Source: Cohnella caldifontis
GTDB taxonomy: Bacteria > Bacillota > Bacilli > Paenibacillales > Paenibacillaceae
Direction of reading: 5' to 3'
Assembly (NCBI RefSeq): GCF_029360585.1
Contig: NZ_JAQZSJ010000004.1
Location: 62,001-126,000 of the forward strand
DNA length: 64,000 nt
In this document: one piece after another, positions 56,246 through 64,000 of the stretch
Numbering within the stretch: the first letter of the stretch is position 1
Layout: each line of letters starts with the position of its first letter
The notes under the pieces: model-generated
What the model was told of the DNA's origin: nothing
Database searches by the model: none
The model's input: the letters and a program-made list of their open reading frames with translations, nothing else
Program-made: the position numbers and the translations under genes

Positions 56246-57037
56246 CTATCCCTCCCGGTGCTGCTGGCCGCGCTTCATTTTATGGTCGAGATAATGCAAC
56301 ACGAAGCCGCCGTCCAGCCGAAGGTCCGCGCCATTGACGTAACGGGCTTCGCTTGACGCCAGGAACAGCGCGCAAGCGGCCAGGTCTTCCCAGCTGCCCA
56401 GTTCCGCGTTCGGAACCTTGAACCGATAATCCCGGTACTGCGTGGCTACGTCGCTGCGAAATCGTTCGTCGTCCCCTTCGACCGGTCCCATCTCGATCGT
56501 GTTGACGCGAACCCCGCTGCGGCCCAGCGTAAGCGCCGCTTCCTTGGCCAACATCTTGATGGCGCCCTGTGATACGCTGTAAGCAAAGGATGAGCCGGTC
56601 GGTTTCTCGGCATGGATGGAACTGGCGAAAACGATGCTGCCGGTTCCGGCTTCGGCCATCTGCCGGCCGACGGCCTGGGTGCAGACGAAAGCCGATTTGG
56701 CGTGCGCATCCAACATTCGCAGGAACGCGGCTTCTTCCCCGTCTTCCACCCGGATCGGCGCGGCGCACCGACGGTTATGGATCAGTACGGTGACGGGGCC
56801 CAGGCGCTCCAGCGCCTCCTGCAGCACGGCATCAACGGCCGCCGGACTGCACAGGCTCGCGTCCGTCGCCATGGTTCGGACGCCGGCTGACCGGCAGGCG
56901 GACAGCGCGGCTTGCATCCGCTCTCCGCCCGGATTCCCGCATAGAATGAAATTCGCTCCCGTATCCGACGCGAACCTGCGAACGAGCGCGATGCCCGAAT
57001 CGCTGTCCGCGTCCGTGATCATGACGGTTCCTGTCAT
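56246..57037 (-). CDS. Degenerate SDR-family protein
   Basis: 263 residues from ATG 57037 (GGGGG 7 nt upstream). The fold is SDR throughout, ending in FLASSEARYVNGADLRLDGG, but key residues are lost. The nucleotide-binding TGxxxGxG has become TDADSDSG (8-15), NNAG has become HNRR (87-90), and YxxxK has become Y153-SVS-Q157. Ser140 and Tyr153 remain. It is first in the sugar-acid operon and intact otherwise, so it is a maintained divergent member, perhaps non-catalytic or using a different mechanism, rather than a decaying gene. Confidence 0.9.
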   Translation of the reverse strand: MTGTVMITDADSDSGIALVRRFASDTGANFILCGNPGGERMQAALSACRSAGVRTMATDASLCSPAAVDAVLQEALERLGPVTVLIHNRRCAAPIRVEDGEEAAFLRMLDAHAKSAFVCTQAVGRQMAEAGTGSIVFASSIHAEKPTGSSFAYSVSQGAIKMLAKEAALTLGRSGVRVNTIEMGPVEGDDERFRSDVATQYRDYRFKVPNAELGSWEDLAACALFLASSEARYVNGADLRLDGGFVLHYLDHKMKRGQQHREG

Positions 57038-57252
57038 TGGCCATCCCCCTTCAGGCAAGCCCAAACTGTGATGAACAGGTCCATCTTAGATGAGGAGACC
57101 GGGCGGGACAATGAATGTATTTTTAGATTTGTTCGGTTTTTTTTAGGCGTTTGCGGGGCGGCTTGCCCGCCCTTCCCATTCGCTAAAAAATCCGGAACAA
57201 ATTCAAAGATCGCTTCCTGTTCAACCGGGCTCGCCTGCCTTACCATTAGGGT

Positions 57253-57264
57253 CGTAACGTTACG
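57253..57264. promoter_or_regulatory. Palindrome CGTAACGTTACG in the divergent control region
   Basis: A perfect 12-bp palindrome with central CG, of the LacI/GalR operator type, 42 nt before the ATG of the binding protein gene and between the two divergent sugar operons. Confidence 0.55.
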
Positions 57265-57265
57265 C

Positions 57266-57279
57266 TGAAAGCACTTTCA
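57266..57279. promoter_or_regulatory. cre-like site TGAAAGCACTTTCA
   Basis: Differs from the ideal TGAAAGCGCTTTCA at one central base. It lies 1 nt from the preceding palindrome, so a pathway-specific LacI-type repressor and CcpA could compete or cooperate here. Confidence 0.6.
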
Positions 57280-57305
57280 CAACTCCAGCAAGGGGGAAAC
57301 TGTCC

Positions 57306-58664
57306 ATGCGCCAACGCAACATCCGCAAGTCCGCCTACATGCTGCTCGCCGCGCTGCTGCTCGTATTCGTCGCAGCCTGCGGCGGCAAGAACGACGGCAA
57401 TTCCGCATCGCAACAACCGGAAACCGGCCAGCCTCCGGCATCCAGCGCGTCCGCTTCATCCGGCCAACCGGCGGAGAATGTCACGCTGAAGTTCCTCTAT
57501 ACTTGGCCGGAATTCGAGACCACGATGAAAAAGACGATCGCCATGTTCGAAGAAAAGCATCCGAACATCAAGGTCGAAGTCAGCGTCACGCCGTGGGACA
57601 AAATCAAGGATCAGCTTCAAGTCGCCTTCGCCAGCGGCGAAGCGCCCGACGTTACCTTCATGTGGCCCAAGGATATGTCCATCTACATCGGACAAGGCGT
57701 GGCCATGGACCTGACGCCTTACTTCGACGCCGATCCGGAATGGAAGAACAGTTTCATCGACCCGGTCATCTTGGATGCGGGCATCTACGACGGAAAGGTA
57801 TACAACCTCCCGTTCCGCGGCAGCACGACGTTCATCGCCTACAACAAGGACATGTTCGACGCCAACGGCTGGACGGAACCGGCCAACCAAGCCGAGCTTG
57901 AACAGCTGATGGACAAGATGCTGGCGAAGGGCATTACGCCGTTCGCGATCGCAGGCAATCCGAACGGCTTCCAGATCGAGAAAATGAACCAGTATTTCGT
58001 CGGCTACAATCTGATGCAAGCCGGCATTCTGACCGATCCCGAATACGTGAAAGCCCGCAAGGTCGACATCAAGGGGCCTTATGCCGAAGCCGTCAAGAAA
58101 TCGAAGGAATGGTACAAGAAAGGCTATTACGGCAAAAGCCCGCTCGGCGTAGGGCGCGAACAGGCGCAAGCGCTGTTCTACACGGGCAAGAGTCCGATGA
58201 TTCTGCTGAACAACAACGAATTGACCGCCATGCGCAATGGCGTGAACGGCAAGTTCAAGATGCAATTCATGGTGATTCCGGCTCCGGAAGGCGCCAAAGA
58301 CTTCTTCCTGCCCGGAGGGTTCGACGGCTTCATGGCGAACAGCAAGACCGAGCATCCGGATGAATCGATCGAGCTCCTGAAGTTCCTGAACTCCGAGGAA
58401 GTGCAAAACCTGTGGGCGGAGGAAACGCTCTCGGTGATGACGCGCAACGGCGTGAAGTATAACGATCCGGACATGAATACGTTCGCCAAATACATCAAGG
58501 TCGCGGGCAAGTACACGCAGTTCCCGGACTACAACGTCGGCGATGTCGTCACGCGGAACGCCCAGGAGTTCGCCAACTTCCTGCTGCAGGATTCCTACAC
58601 GCCGGAGAAGCTGGAGCAAGTGTGGAACGACAATTACAAGAAACAGATCGAACTGGCGAAGTAA
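57306..58664 (+). CDS. Sugar ABC transporter substrate-binding lipoprotein (family 1)
   Basis: 452 residues; ATG 57306 with AAGGGGG 9 nt upstream. Lipoprotein signal with lipobox V-A-A-C and a Ser/Gln/Pro-rich tether. Family 1 motifs: MFEEKHPNIKVEVSVTPWDK, FASGEAPDVTFMWPKDM, YNLPFRGSTTFIAYNKDMFD. First gene of a plus-strand operon with two permeases, an aldo/keto reductase and DhaK/DhaL. A hairpin follows at 58711-58750, which should keep binding protein in excess. Confidence 0.95.
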   Translation: MRQRNIRKSAYMLLAALLLVFVAACGGKNDGNSASQQPETGQPPASSASASSGQPAENVTLKFLYTWPEFETTMKKTIAMFEEKHPNIKVEVSVTPWDKIKDQLQVAFASGEAPDVTFMWPKDMSIYIGQGVAMDLTPYFDADPEWKNSFIDPVILDAGIYDGKVYNLPFRGSTTFIAYNKDMFDANGWTEPANQAELEQLMDKMLAKGITPFAIAGNPNGFQIEKMNQYFVGYNLMQAGILTDPEYVKARKVDIKGPYAEAVKKSKEWYKKGYYGKSPLGVGREQAQALFYTGKSPMILLNNNELTAMRNGVNGKFKMQFMVIPAPEGAKDFFLPGGFDGFMANSKTEHPDESIELLKFLNSEEVQNLWAEETLSVMTRNGVKYNDPDMNTFAKYIKVAGKYTQFPDYNVGDVVTRNAQEFANFLLQDSYTPEKLEQVWNDNYKKQIELAK

Positions 58665-58710
58665 ACTAAGGATTTTGTACTGCTAGCAAACGGCATAGCT
58701 GCTTCAGGCA

Positions 58711-58750
58711 GCGGCGTCCCTGCGGGCCGGATGGAACGCGGAGACGCCGC
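58711..58750 (+). other. Intercistronic hairpin between binding protein and permease genes
   Basis: GCGGCGTC (58711-58718) pairs perfectly with GACGCCGC (58743-58750). A smaller stem GCTGC/GCAGC (58699-58713) overlaps its left arm. There is no T run, so it is likely an mRNA stability element or partial terminator. Confidence 0.6.
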
Positions 58751-58784
58751 AGCCCGTTGTCGCATCGGAAGGAGAGCGAATCGG

Positions 58785-59678
58785 ATGGGCATCCCATCGA
58801 TCGAGAGAAGGAGAAGACGGCTCGGTTACGTCTTTCTTCTGCCGTCATTCGCCATACTCGGGGCCTTTCTGTTCTACCCCGTCGTCAACAGCCTGATCAT
58901 GAGCTTCACCGACTGGACGGGCTTCGGCAACGGGTTCGCCTGGATCGGATTCGACAATTACGTCCGGATGTTCGCGGATATGCCGGATTTCTGGGCGTCG
59001 CTGGGCGTGAACCTGAAATTCGCGGTCATCACGTCCGTCGTGCAGACGATCCTGGGCTTCCTGCTCGCGTTCGGCGTCTATCAATTGACCCAGCGTTGGC
59101 AGAAGTTTTATCAGATTGCGCTCTATGTGCCGGTCATCCTCCCAGCGGCGGCCGTCGCGGTCATGTGGGTGTTCATGTACGACCCCAATTTCGGCTTGAT
59201 CAACCAGTTCTTGTACGCGGTAGGCCTGGACTCGCTGGCCAAAGGATGGCTCGGGGAACCGGGAACGGCGCTCGCGAGCGTCATCGTCACGAACACTTGG
59301 CGATACGTCGGGTTTTCCATGATCTTGTACTATATCGCCATGCTGGACATTTCCAAGGAAATCCTGGAGTCGTCCACGATCGACGGCGCGACCAAACTCA
59401 AGCAATTGCGGCATTTTTTCTTGCCGCTGACGTGGGGAACGACGGAAATCAATTTCATGCTCTCGCTCATCGGCGGGATGAAATCGTTCGACATGTTTTA
59501 TCTCATGACGGGAGGCGGGCCGGGCACGTCGACCCAGGTCGTGGGCATGCTGATCTATCGCGAGGCGTTCCAGAATTTCCGGTTCTCCTCCGCGTTGACG
59601 ATGTCCGTGATCCTGTTCGTCGTCATTCTGATCATTACGGTGATCAGCCGCACCCTCCTGAAACCGAAAGAGCTATGA
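58785..59678 (+). CDS. Sugar ABC transporter permease (MalF-like, CUT1)
   Basis: 297 residues from ATG 58785 (GAAGGAGAG 8 nt upstream); an in-frame start at 58731 lies in the hairpin. Six helices begin with LGYVFLLPSFAILGAFLFYP. The EAA loop is ILESSTIDGATKLKQLRHFFLP, followed by the GGGPGTSTQVVGMLIYREAF motif. It pairs with the permease at 59701-60564. No ATPase gene is present in this operon, which implies a shared MsmX-like ATPase. Confidence 0.95.
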   Translation: MGIPSIERRRRRLGYVFLLPSFAILGAFLFYPVVNSLIMSFTDWTGFGNGFAWIGFDNYVRMFADMPDFWASLGVNLKFAVITSVVQTILGFLLAFGVYQLTQRWQKFYQIALYVPVILPAAAVAVMWVFMYDPNFGLINQFLYAVGLDSLAKGWLGEPGTALASVIVTNTWRYVGFSMILYYIAMLDISKEILESSTIDGATKLKQLRHFFLPLTWGTTEINFMLSLIGGMKSFDMFYLMTGGGPGTSTQVVGMLIYREAFQNFRFSSALTMSVILFVVILIITVISRTLLKPKEL

Positions 59679-59700
59679 CCGATCCGGGGAGGTGAAACGA

Positions 59701-60564
59701 TTGTTCAAAACCGAAATATCGCCGACCGGACGGCACTCGAGCAACGCCGCACGGGCCATTGCCGTTGTCGGTCAGCTCGCGCTTGGGATCGTCGCCCTGC
59801 TTACGCTGTATCCGATCCTGTTCATTCTCATGACTTCTTTCAAATCGACGACGGACGTCATCACGAAGCCGTTCGCGGTCACGAAGATGATGCTGGACAA
59901 TTACGCGGTGGCTTGGAAACTCGGGCATGTCGCCGAATATTTCCTGAACAGCGCGATCGTGACCGTCGTCACTTTGATTTTTCAGCTGGTCATCACCATC
60001 ATGGCCGCCTATGCGTTCGGCAAACTGCGTCCCCGGGGCCACAACGCTCTGCTGCTCCTTTATTTGACGGCTTTATTCATTACGATCGAGATGACCACGG
60101 TGCCCGTGTTCATGCTGCTCAAGGATTTGGGACTCATCCATACCCGGTGGGGATTGATTTTGCCTTATACGGCATCCGGCGTCGTCATGGGCATCTACAT
60201 CATGACCAATTTCGTCAAGGGACTGCCCAAGGAAGTGGACGAGGCGGCGGTCGTGGACGGCGCGTCGCTGTTCCAGATCTTGATCAAAATCGACATTCCG
60301 CTGATCTCGCCGGTCATCGCGACGGTCGTGATCATTAATTTCCAGCACGCGTGGAGCGAATTTTATTGGGCGCTGATCGCGGTGAAGGACGAAGCGCTGA
60401 AGACGTTGCCGCTCGGGCTCATCAATTTTCAGTCGGAGTACGGCAGCGATTACGGCGTGCTGGCGGCAGGGCTGATGATTTTGACCATACCGGTGCTGAT
60501 CGTGTATTTGTACTGCTCCAAATACTTCATCGAAGGAGTCGCGGTCGGCGCCGTAAAAGGATAA
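59701..60564 (+). CDS. Sugar ABC transporter permease (MalG-like, CUT1)
   Basis: 287 residues from TTG 59701, which is properly spaced from GGGGAGGTG; a GTG at 59692 overlaps that site. Helices start at VGQLALGIVALLTLYPILFIL, the EAA loop is EVDEAAVVDGASLFQILIKI, and the C-terminus SKYFIEGVAVGAVKG is typical for MalG-type subunits. The gap from the MalF-like gene is 22 nt. Confidence 0.94.
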   Translation: MFKTEISPTGRHSSNAARAIAVVGQLALGIVALLTLYPILFILMTSFKSTTDVITKPFAVTKMMLDNYAVAWKLGHVAEYFLNSAIVTVVTLIFQLVITIMAAYAFGKLRPRGHNALLLLYLTALFITIEMTTVPVFMLLKDLGLIHTRWGLILPYTASGVVMGIYIMTNFVKGLPKEVDEAAVVDGASLFQILIKIDIPLISPVIATVVIINFQHAWSEFYWALIAVKDEALKTLPLGLINFQSEYGSDYGVLAAGLMILTIPVLIVYLYCSKYFIEGVAVGAVKG

Positions 60565-60585
60565 CGAGTTGGGAGGATATGCGCG

Positions 60586-61560
60586 ATGGGAAAAATGCCG
60601 TTGGAAACGCGGGGCATAACCGACAGCCGCCTGGCATTCGGGTGCATGCACTTATGCGGAGGCATGAAGTTGAATCCGATTACGGAAGAAGAAATCCGGA
60701 ACACGGAACGGCTGGTGGACGCGGCTTTGGAGGCGGGGATCACGATGTTCGACCATGCGGACATCTACGCCAAAGGGCTGGCGGAAGCCGTCTTCGGCGA
60801 AGTGATGAAACGCCGGCCGCAGCTGCGGGACAAGATCGTGATCCAATCGAAGTGCGGCATCCGGCTGCCGGAAGGAACGGCTCCCAAGCGGTATGACTTC
60901 TCGCGGGACCACATTCTGGGCGCGGTGGAAGGCAGCCTCAAGCGGCTGCATGTGGAGAAGCTCGATGTGCTGCTGCTTCATCGGCCCGACGTGCTGATGG
61001 AGCCGGAGGAGATTGCCGAGGCGTTCAGCAAGCTGCGGGATGCCGGCAAAGTCGACCATTTCGGCGTATCGAACATGAGCGCGGATCAAATCCGCTACCT
61101 GCAGGCCTATCTGCCGGTGCCGCTCGCGGTCAATCAGCTGGATCTCAGCCTGGGCAAGCTGGAATGGCTGGACAGCGCCGTCACGGTGAACCGGCGGATC
61201 GACAAGACGGTGAGATTCCCGGAGGGGACGATCGAACACTGCCGGAAGGAAAATATTCAGCTTCAGGCTTGGGGCTCGTTGGCCCAAGGGAGATTCACCG
61301 GCAGAGAGATGGACTTGACCGAGGCGGAGCGGGCGACGGCCGCGCTCGTCGCGCGGATGGCGCAAGAGAAAGAGACGACGCCCGAGTCGATCGTGCTGGG
61401 CTGGCTGATGCGCCACCCGGCGAAGATCCAGCCGATTACCGGCACCGTCAACCCGGCGCGGGTCGCCGCATGCGCGGATGCCGTCCGCCAGGCCGATCTG
61501 ATGACGAGGGAAGAATGGTACGCGCTGTATAACACGAGCAGAGGAGCCGATATTCCGTGA
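60586..61560 (+). CDS. Aldo/keto reductase
   Basis: 324 residues; ATG 60586 after GGGAGG. AKR (alpha/beta)8-barrel with the catalytic tetrad Asp and Tyr in FDHADIYAKG, Lys in IQSKCGIR and His in VLLLHRPD. NADPH-binding elements appear late (AWGSLAQGRFTG and ITGTVNPARV). It belongs to the YdhF/YajO-like branch. In this operon it probably interconverts an imported sugar or the aldehyde/ketose product and its polyol before phosphorylation by DhaK/DhaL. Its stop overlaps the dhaK start (GTGA). Confidence 0.93.
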   Translation: MGKMPLETRGITDSRLAFGCMHLCGGMKLNPITEEEIRNTERLVDAALEAGITMFDHADIYAKGLAEAVFGEVMKRRPQLRDKIVIQSKCGIRLPEGTAPKRYDFSRDHILGAVEGSLKRLHVEKLDVLLLHRPDVLMEPEEIAEAFSKLRDAGKVDHFGVSNMSADQIRYLQAYLPVPLAVNQLDLSLGKLEWLDSAVTVNRRIDKTVRFPEGTIEHCRKENIQLQAWGSLAQGRFTGREMDLTEAERATAALVARMAQEKETTPESIVLGWLMRHPAKIQPITGTVNPARVAACADAVRQADLMTREEWYALYNTSRGADIP

Positions 61561-62555
61561 AGAAGCTGATCAACGGTCCGGATCGGGTCGTGGACGAAAT
61601 GGTGGAAGGCTACGCGGCCGCTTACCCGCAATACGTCGTTCAGTTGACGGGCAGCAAGCGCGCGCTGGTACGGACGCAACTGCGCAAAGGCAAGGTCGGC
61701 ATCGTGATCGGCGGAGGATCCGGCCATGAGCCGGGCTTCATGGGTTATGTCGGCCGGGGTTTCGCGGACGGCGTCGCGGTCGGGAACGTCTTCGCCTCCC
61801 CTTCGCCGGACCCGATCGTCGCCGCGACGAAGGCGGTCGATCAAGGGGCAGGCGTTCTCTACATGATCGCCAACTACGCCGGCGACAACATGAATTTCGA
61901 GATGAGCGCGGAGCTGGCGGCGATGGACGGCATTCGCACGGCTGCGGTGAGAGTCACGGACGACGTCGCTTCGGCGCCGGCGGGAGACGAGGAGAAACGG
62001 CGGGGGATCGCCGGCGTCGTTCTGCAGTACAAAGTCGCGGGCGCTGCGGCGGAGCGGGGATATTCGCTCGAGCGGCTCGTTGAGCTGTGCGGCAAGGCGA
62101 ACCGCAATACCCGCTCGATGGGCGTTGCGGTCAGTCCATGTTCGATGCCGCAGACGGGCAAGCCCGCTTTCGAGCTGGCGGAAGACGAAATGGAAATCGG
62201 CCTCGGCATTCACGGCGAGCCGGGGCTCGTCCGGGGCAAGCTGGCTTCGGCCGACGAAACGGCGCAAAGCCTGATCGAACGGATCGTGCCGGATTTGGGT
62301 CTAGCTAGCGGCGATCGGGTTGCCGTCATGGTTAACGGACTCGGTTCGACGACTTATATGGAAATGTTCATCGTGTTCCGCAAGGCGAAGCAATTACTGG
62401 ATGCGCAGGGGATCCGCATCCATCGCGCCCATGTCGGCGAATTCGTCACTTCGATGGAAATGGGCGGCCTGTCGATTACGTTGATGAAGCTGGACGACGA
62501 ACTGGCGGGACTGATCGACGATCCTGCCGACTGTCCCGCGTTCACTCAGGCATAA
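61557..62555 (+). CDS. dhaK: Dihydroxyacetone kinase subunit DhaK
   Basis: 332 residues from GTG 61557, overlapping the preceding stop by 4 nt. Motifs: GGGSGHEPGFMGYVGRGFAD (substrate site) and His219 in LGIHGEPG, the residue that binds dihydroxyacetone covalently as a hemiaminal. The first half also shows NYAGDNMNFEMS. DhaK holds the substrate and DhaL (next gene, 14 nt away) the nucleotide. Related kinases act on L-erythrulose and similar ketoses, so dihydroxyacetone itself is not certain. Confidence 0.93.
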   Translation: MKKLINGPDRVVDEMVEGYAAAYPQYVVQLTGSKRALVRTQLRKGKVGIVIGGGSGHEPGFMGYVGRGFADGVAVGNVFASPSPDPIVAATKAVDQGAGVLYMIANYAGDNMNFEMSAELAAMDGIRTAAVRVTDDVASAPAGDEEKRRGIAGVVLQYKVAGAAAERGYSLERLVELCGKANRNTRSMGVAVSPCSMPQTGKPAFELAEDEMEIGLGIHGEPGLVRGKLASADETAQSLIERIVPDLGLASGDRVAVMVNGLGSTTYMEMFIVFRKAKQLLDAQGIRIHRAHVGEFVTSMEMGGLSITLMKLDDELAGLIDDPADCPAFTQA

Positions 62556-62569
62556 GGGGGGTCAAGGCG

Positions 62570-63220
62570 ATGAGTTTAACCGTAACGCAATTCGCCGGCG
62601 TCCTGAACCGGATTGCGGACCGCATCTCGGAGCGGAAGGAATATTTGTGCGAGCTGGACCGCCATATCGGAGACGGCGACCATGGCGTATCGATGGACAT
62701 CGGCTGGTCGGCGATCCGGCAGAAGCTGCGGGAATTGGAAAGCGAACGCGATCTGGGCGCCTTGCTTCAGGCGGTCTCCCTCGCCTTCCTGAATGCGGTC
62801 GGGGCATCCGTCGGGCCGCTGTACGGGACGGCGTTCCTGCGGGGCAGCGCGGTCGCCAAGGGGAAGTCGGAGCTGTCCGACGAGGAACTGGCGGAATTCT
62901 GGATCGCCGCGATCGGCGGCATCCGGCAGCGCGGGAAGGCCGAACCGGGCGACAAAACGATGATCGACGCGTGGGCGCCGATCGCCTCCTCGCTGGAAGC
63001 GTCCCTCGCGGACGATGAGCCGTGGGATTCGGCTTGGGACAAGGCGGTCCGGGCCGGCGAACGGGGAATGAACGCCACGAAGGATCTCGTCTCGCGGAAG
63101 GGCCGATCGGGGCGGCTGGGAGATCGCTCCGTCGGGCACGTCGATCCGGGCGCGGCTTCCGCTTGGCTCATCTTCTCCACGTTCGTGCAGGCGCATCAGG
63201 AAGCGCAAACGCAATCGTAA
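62570..63220 (+). CDS. dhaL: Dihydroxyacetone kinase subunit DhaL
   Basis: 216 residues; ATG 62570 after GGGGGG. Motifs IGDGDHGVSMDIG near 33 (Mg-nucleotide binding aspartates), GASVGPLYGTAFLRG near 80, GDKTMIDAWAP near 125, and the C-terminal DPGAASAWLIF. It phosphorylates the ketose held by DhaK. No dhaM-type phosphotransferase subunit gene lies in the window, so whether the pair uses ATP directly or a PTS phosphate donor encoded elsewhere cannot be told. Confidence 0.93.
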   Translation: MSLTVTQFAGVLNRIADRISERKEYLCELDRHIGDGDHGVSMDIGWSAIRQKLRELESERDLGALLQAVSLAFLNAVGASVGPLYGTAFLRGSAVAKGKSELSDEELAEFWIAAIGGIRQRGKAEPGDKTMIDAWAPIASSLEASLADDEPWDSAWDKAVRAGERGMNATKDLVSRKGRSGRLGDRSVGHVDPGAASAWLIFSTFVQAHQEAQTQS

Positions 63221-63293
63221 CTTCAAGCCCCGTCCTTCTCTATTTCCAATCCTTCCATCCGGTGTCATAATGATGGCGAGGGAGGCATTCGAC

Positions 63294-64000
63294 ATGTTTC
63301 GCAGACCCCATCGTACGTTCGCGCTGATCTTGCCGTGCCTGCTCGCGTCCGGCATGCTGCTCGCCGCAGGCTGCAGCGGCGGGTCGATCTCGCCGGATGC
63401 CGCGGAGACGCTGGGACCGACGGGCGGGACGGAACCGGTCACGATCCAAATCGGATTCAATCCTCCGTACGAAATATCCCGGGAGGAAATCCGGGCGTTC
63501 GAACGGGACAACCCCGACATCCGCATCGAGACGTTCGACGGGCAGGACTACAACAAGGTGATGGCCATGATCGCGGCCGGCCGCGCGCCGGATATTCTGC
63601 GCATCTCGGGCACGTTCGATTTCGTGCCCTTCGTGGAGAAAGGCTACGCCTTGAATCTGGAGCCCTATATGGCCCAAAGCGCTGTATTCGACCAAAACGA
63701 TTTCGCGCCGATCGCGAACCTGTTCCGGTATGACGGCCAAGTCCAAGGCCGCGGCCCGATGTACGGATTCGTGAAGGATTGGTCGCAGGATTTCACGCTG
63801 TGGTACAACAAGAAGCTGTTCGATGAAGCGAACGTGCCGTATTTAAGCCCGACAGAGCCGATCACCTGGGAGGAATTGCTCGCGATCAGCAAAAAGCTGA
63901 CGAAGACGGAAGACGGGCGCATCACCCAATACGGGTTCATGCCTCTCGGCGGCGCGCAGATGTCGCAAAACCTGCTGCTGCTCCAACTGGCGCAGCTCGG
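63294..64000 (+). CDS. Sugar ABC transporter substrate-binding lipoprotein (family 1), 3' end cut by the window
   Basis: ATG 63294 has GAGGGAGG 9 nt upstream; the frame is open to the window end, about 235 residues. Signal peptide with lipobox A-A-G-C, then family 1 features (AFERDNPDIRIETFDGQDYN, IAAGRAPDILRIS, FTLWYNKKLFDEANV). It begins 73 nt after dhaL and may start a further transporter operon. CATAAT at 63267-63272 is a possible -10 box. Confidence 0.92.
   Translation, partial: MFRRPHRTFALILPCLLASGMLLAAGCSGGSISPDAAETLGPTGGTEPVTIQIGFNPPYEISREEIRAFERDNPDIRIETFDGQDYNKVMAMIAAGRAPDILRISGTFDFVPFVEKGYALNLEPYMAQSAVFDQNDFAPIANLFRYDGQVQGRGPMYGFVKDWSQDFTLWYNKKLFDEANVPYLSPTEPITWEELLAISKKLTKTEDGRITQYGFMPLGGAQMSQNLLLLQLAQL

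Noticed and set aside
1-64000. CRISPR arrays, rRNA genes or prophage modules
   Set aside because: No regularly spaced repeats, no rRNA-like sequence and no phage structural genes were seen anywhere in the window.

Overview
The window looks like a chromosomal segment of a spore-forming, sugar-scavenging Firmicute of the Paenibacillaceae (Paenibacillus/Cohnella type). GC is fairly high, ribosome binding sites are strong GGAGG types, GTG and TTG starts are common, and there are many YesM/YesN-type two-component systems, LacI regulators and CUT-family ABC transporters. A CmpA spore-cortex protein, a squalene-hopene/sporulenol-type cyclase and a 2,411-residue S-layer-anchored protein fit the same group. 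Species was not determined.

Layout. (1) 1-3222, minus: a partial sugar-binding lipoprotein, a zinc MDR dehydrogenase and a TIM-barrel isomerase, with a promoter carrying a cre-like core. (2) 3351-17743, minus: a probable 14.4-kb operon whose first gene encodes a LacI regulator with an extra C-terminal sugar-binding module. It continues with an isomerase, a ribose/inositol-type ABC transporter (binding protein, RbsA-like ATPase, RbsC-like permease), two Gfo/Idh/MocA oxidoreductases, a chemoreceptor, and a YesN/YesM two-component pair. (3) 17985-19973: a second, paralogous LacI plus sugar-binding fusion. (4) 20151-29977, minus: a beta-L-arabinofuranoside locus of binding protein, two permeases, two tandem GH127 enzymes and a YesM/YesN pair, started from an extended -10 promoter overlapped by a cre-like site.

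(5) 30383-36340: a conserved housekeeping block with tRNAs Leu, Lys, Glu, Ser and Asn in two transcription units, sprT-like, cmpA and tex, matching the tex-cmpA-sprT-trnS order known from Bacillus. An Rrf2 regulator plus nitroreductase pair lies inside it. (6) 36729-38336: a decayed IS1182-family element. (7) 38335-42714: a more AT-rich block with an HxlR redox-type regulator, DoxX, CBO0543, DUF2515 and a triterpene cyclase. (8) 42768-50003: the giant SLH/Kelch/Ig-fold surface protein. (9) 50245-57037: a CdaR regulator and divergent glycerate kinase, then a sugar-acid operon (two SDRs, an enolase-superfamily dehydratase and an RraA-type aldolase). (10) 57306-64000, plus: a CUT1 ABC transporter, an aldo/keto reductase, DhaK, DhaL and a further partial sugar-binding lipoprotein.

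The unifying theme is plant-polysaccharide sugar and sugar-acid scavenging: several binding-protein transporters, each with its own sensor and a short oxidoreductase/isomerase/aldolase set, under LacI-type and probable CcpA control. The most unusual feature is the pair of LacI regulators (15716-19973) that carry a second periplasmic-binding-protein fold clearly related to the binding protein encoded in the same operon, including its pre-domain linker.
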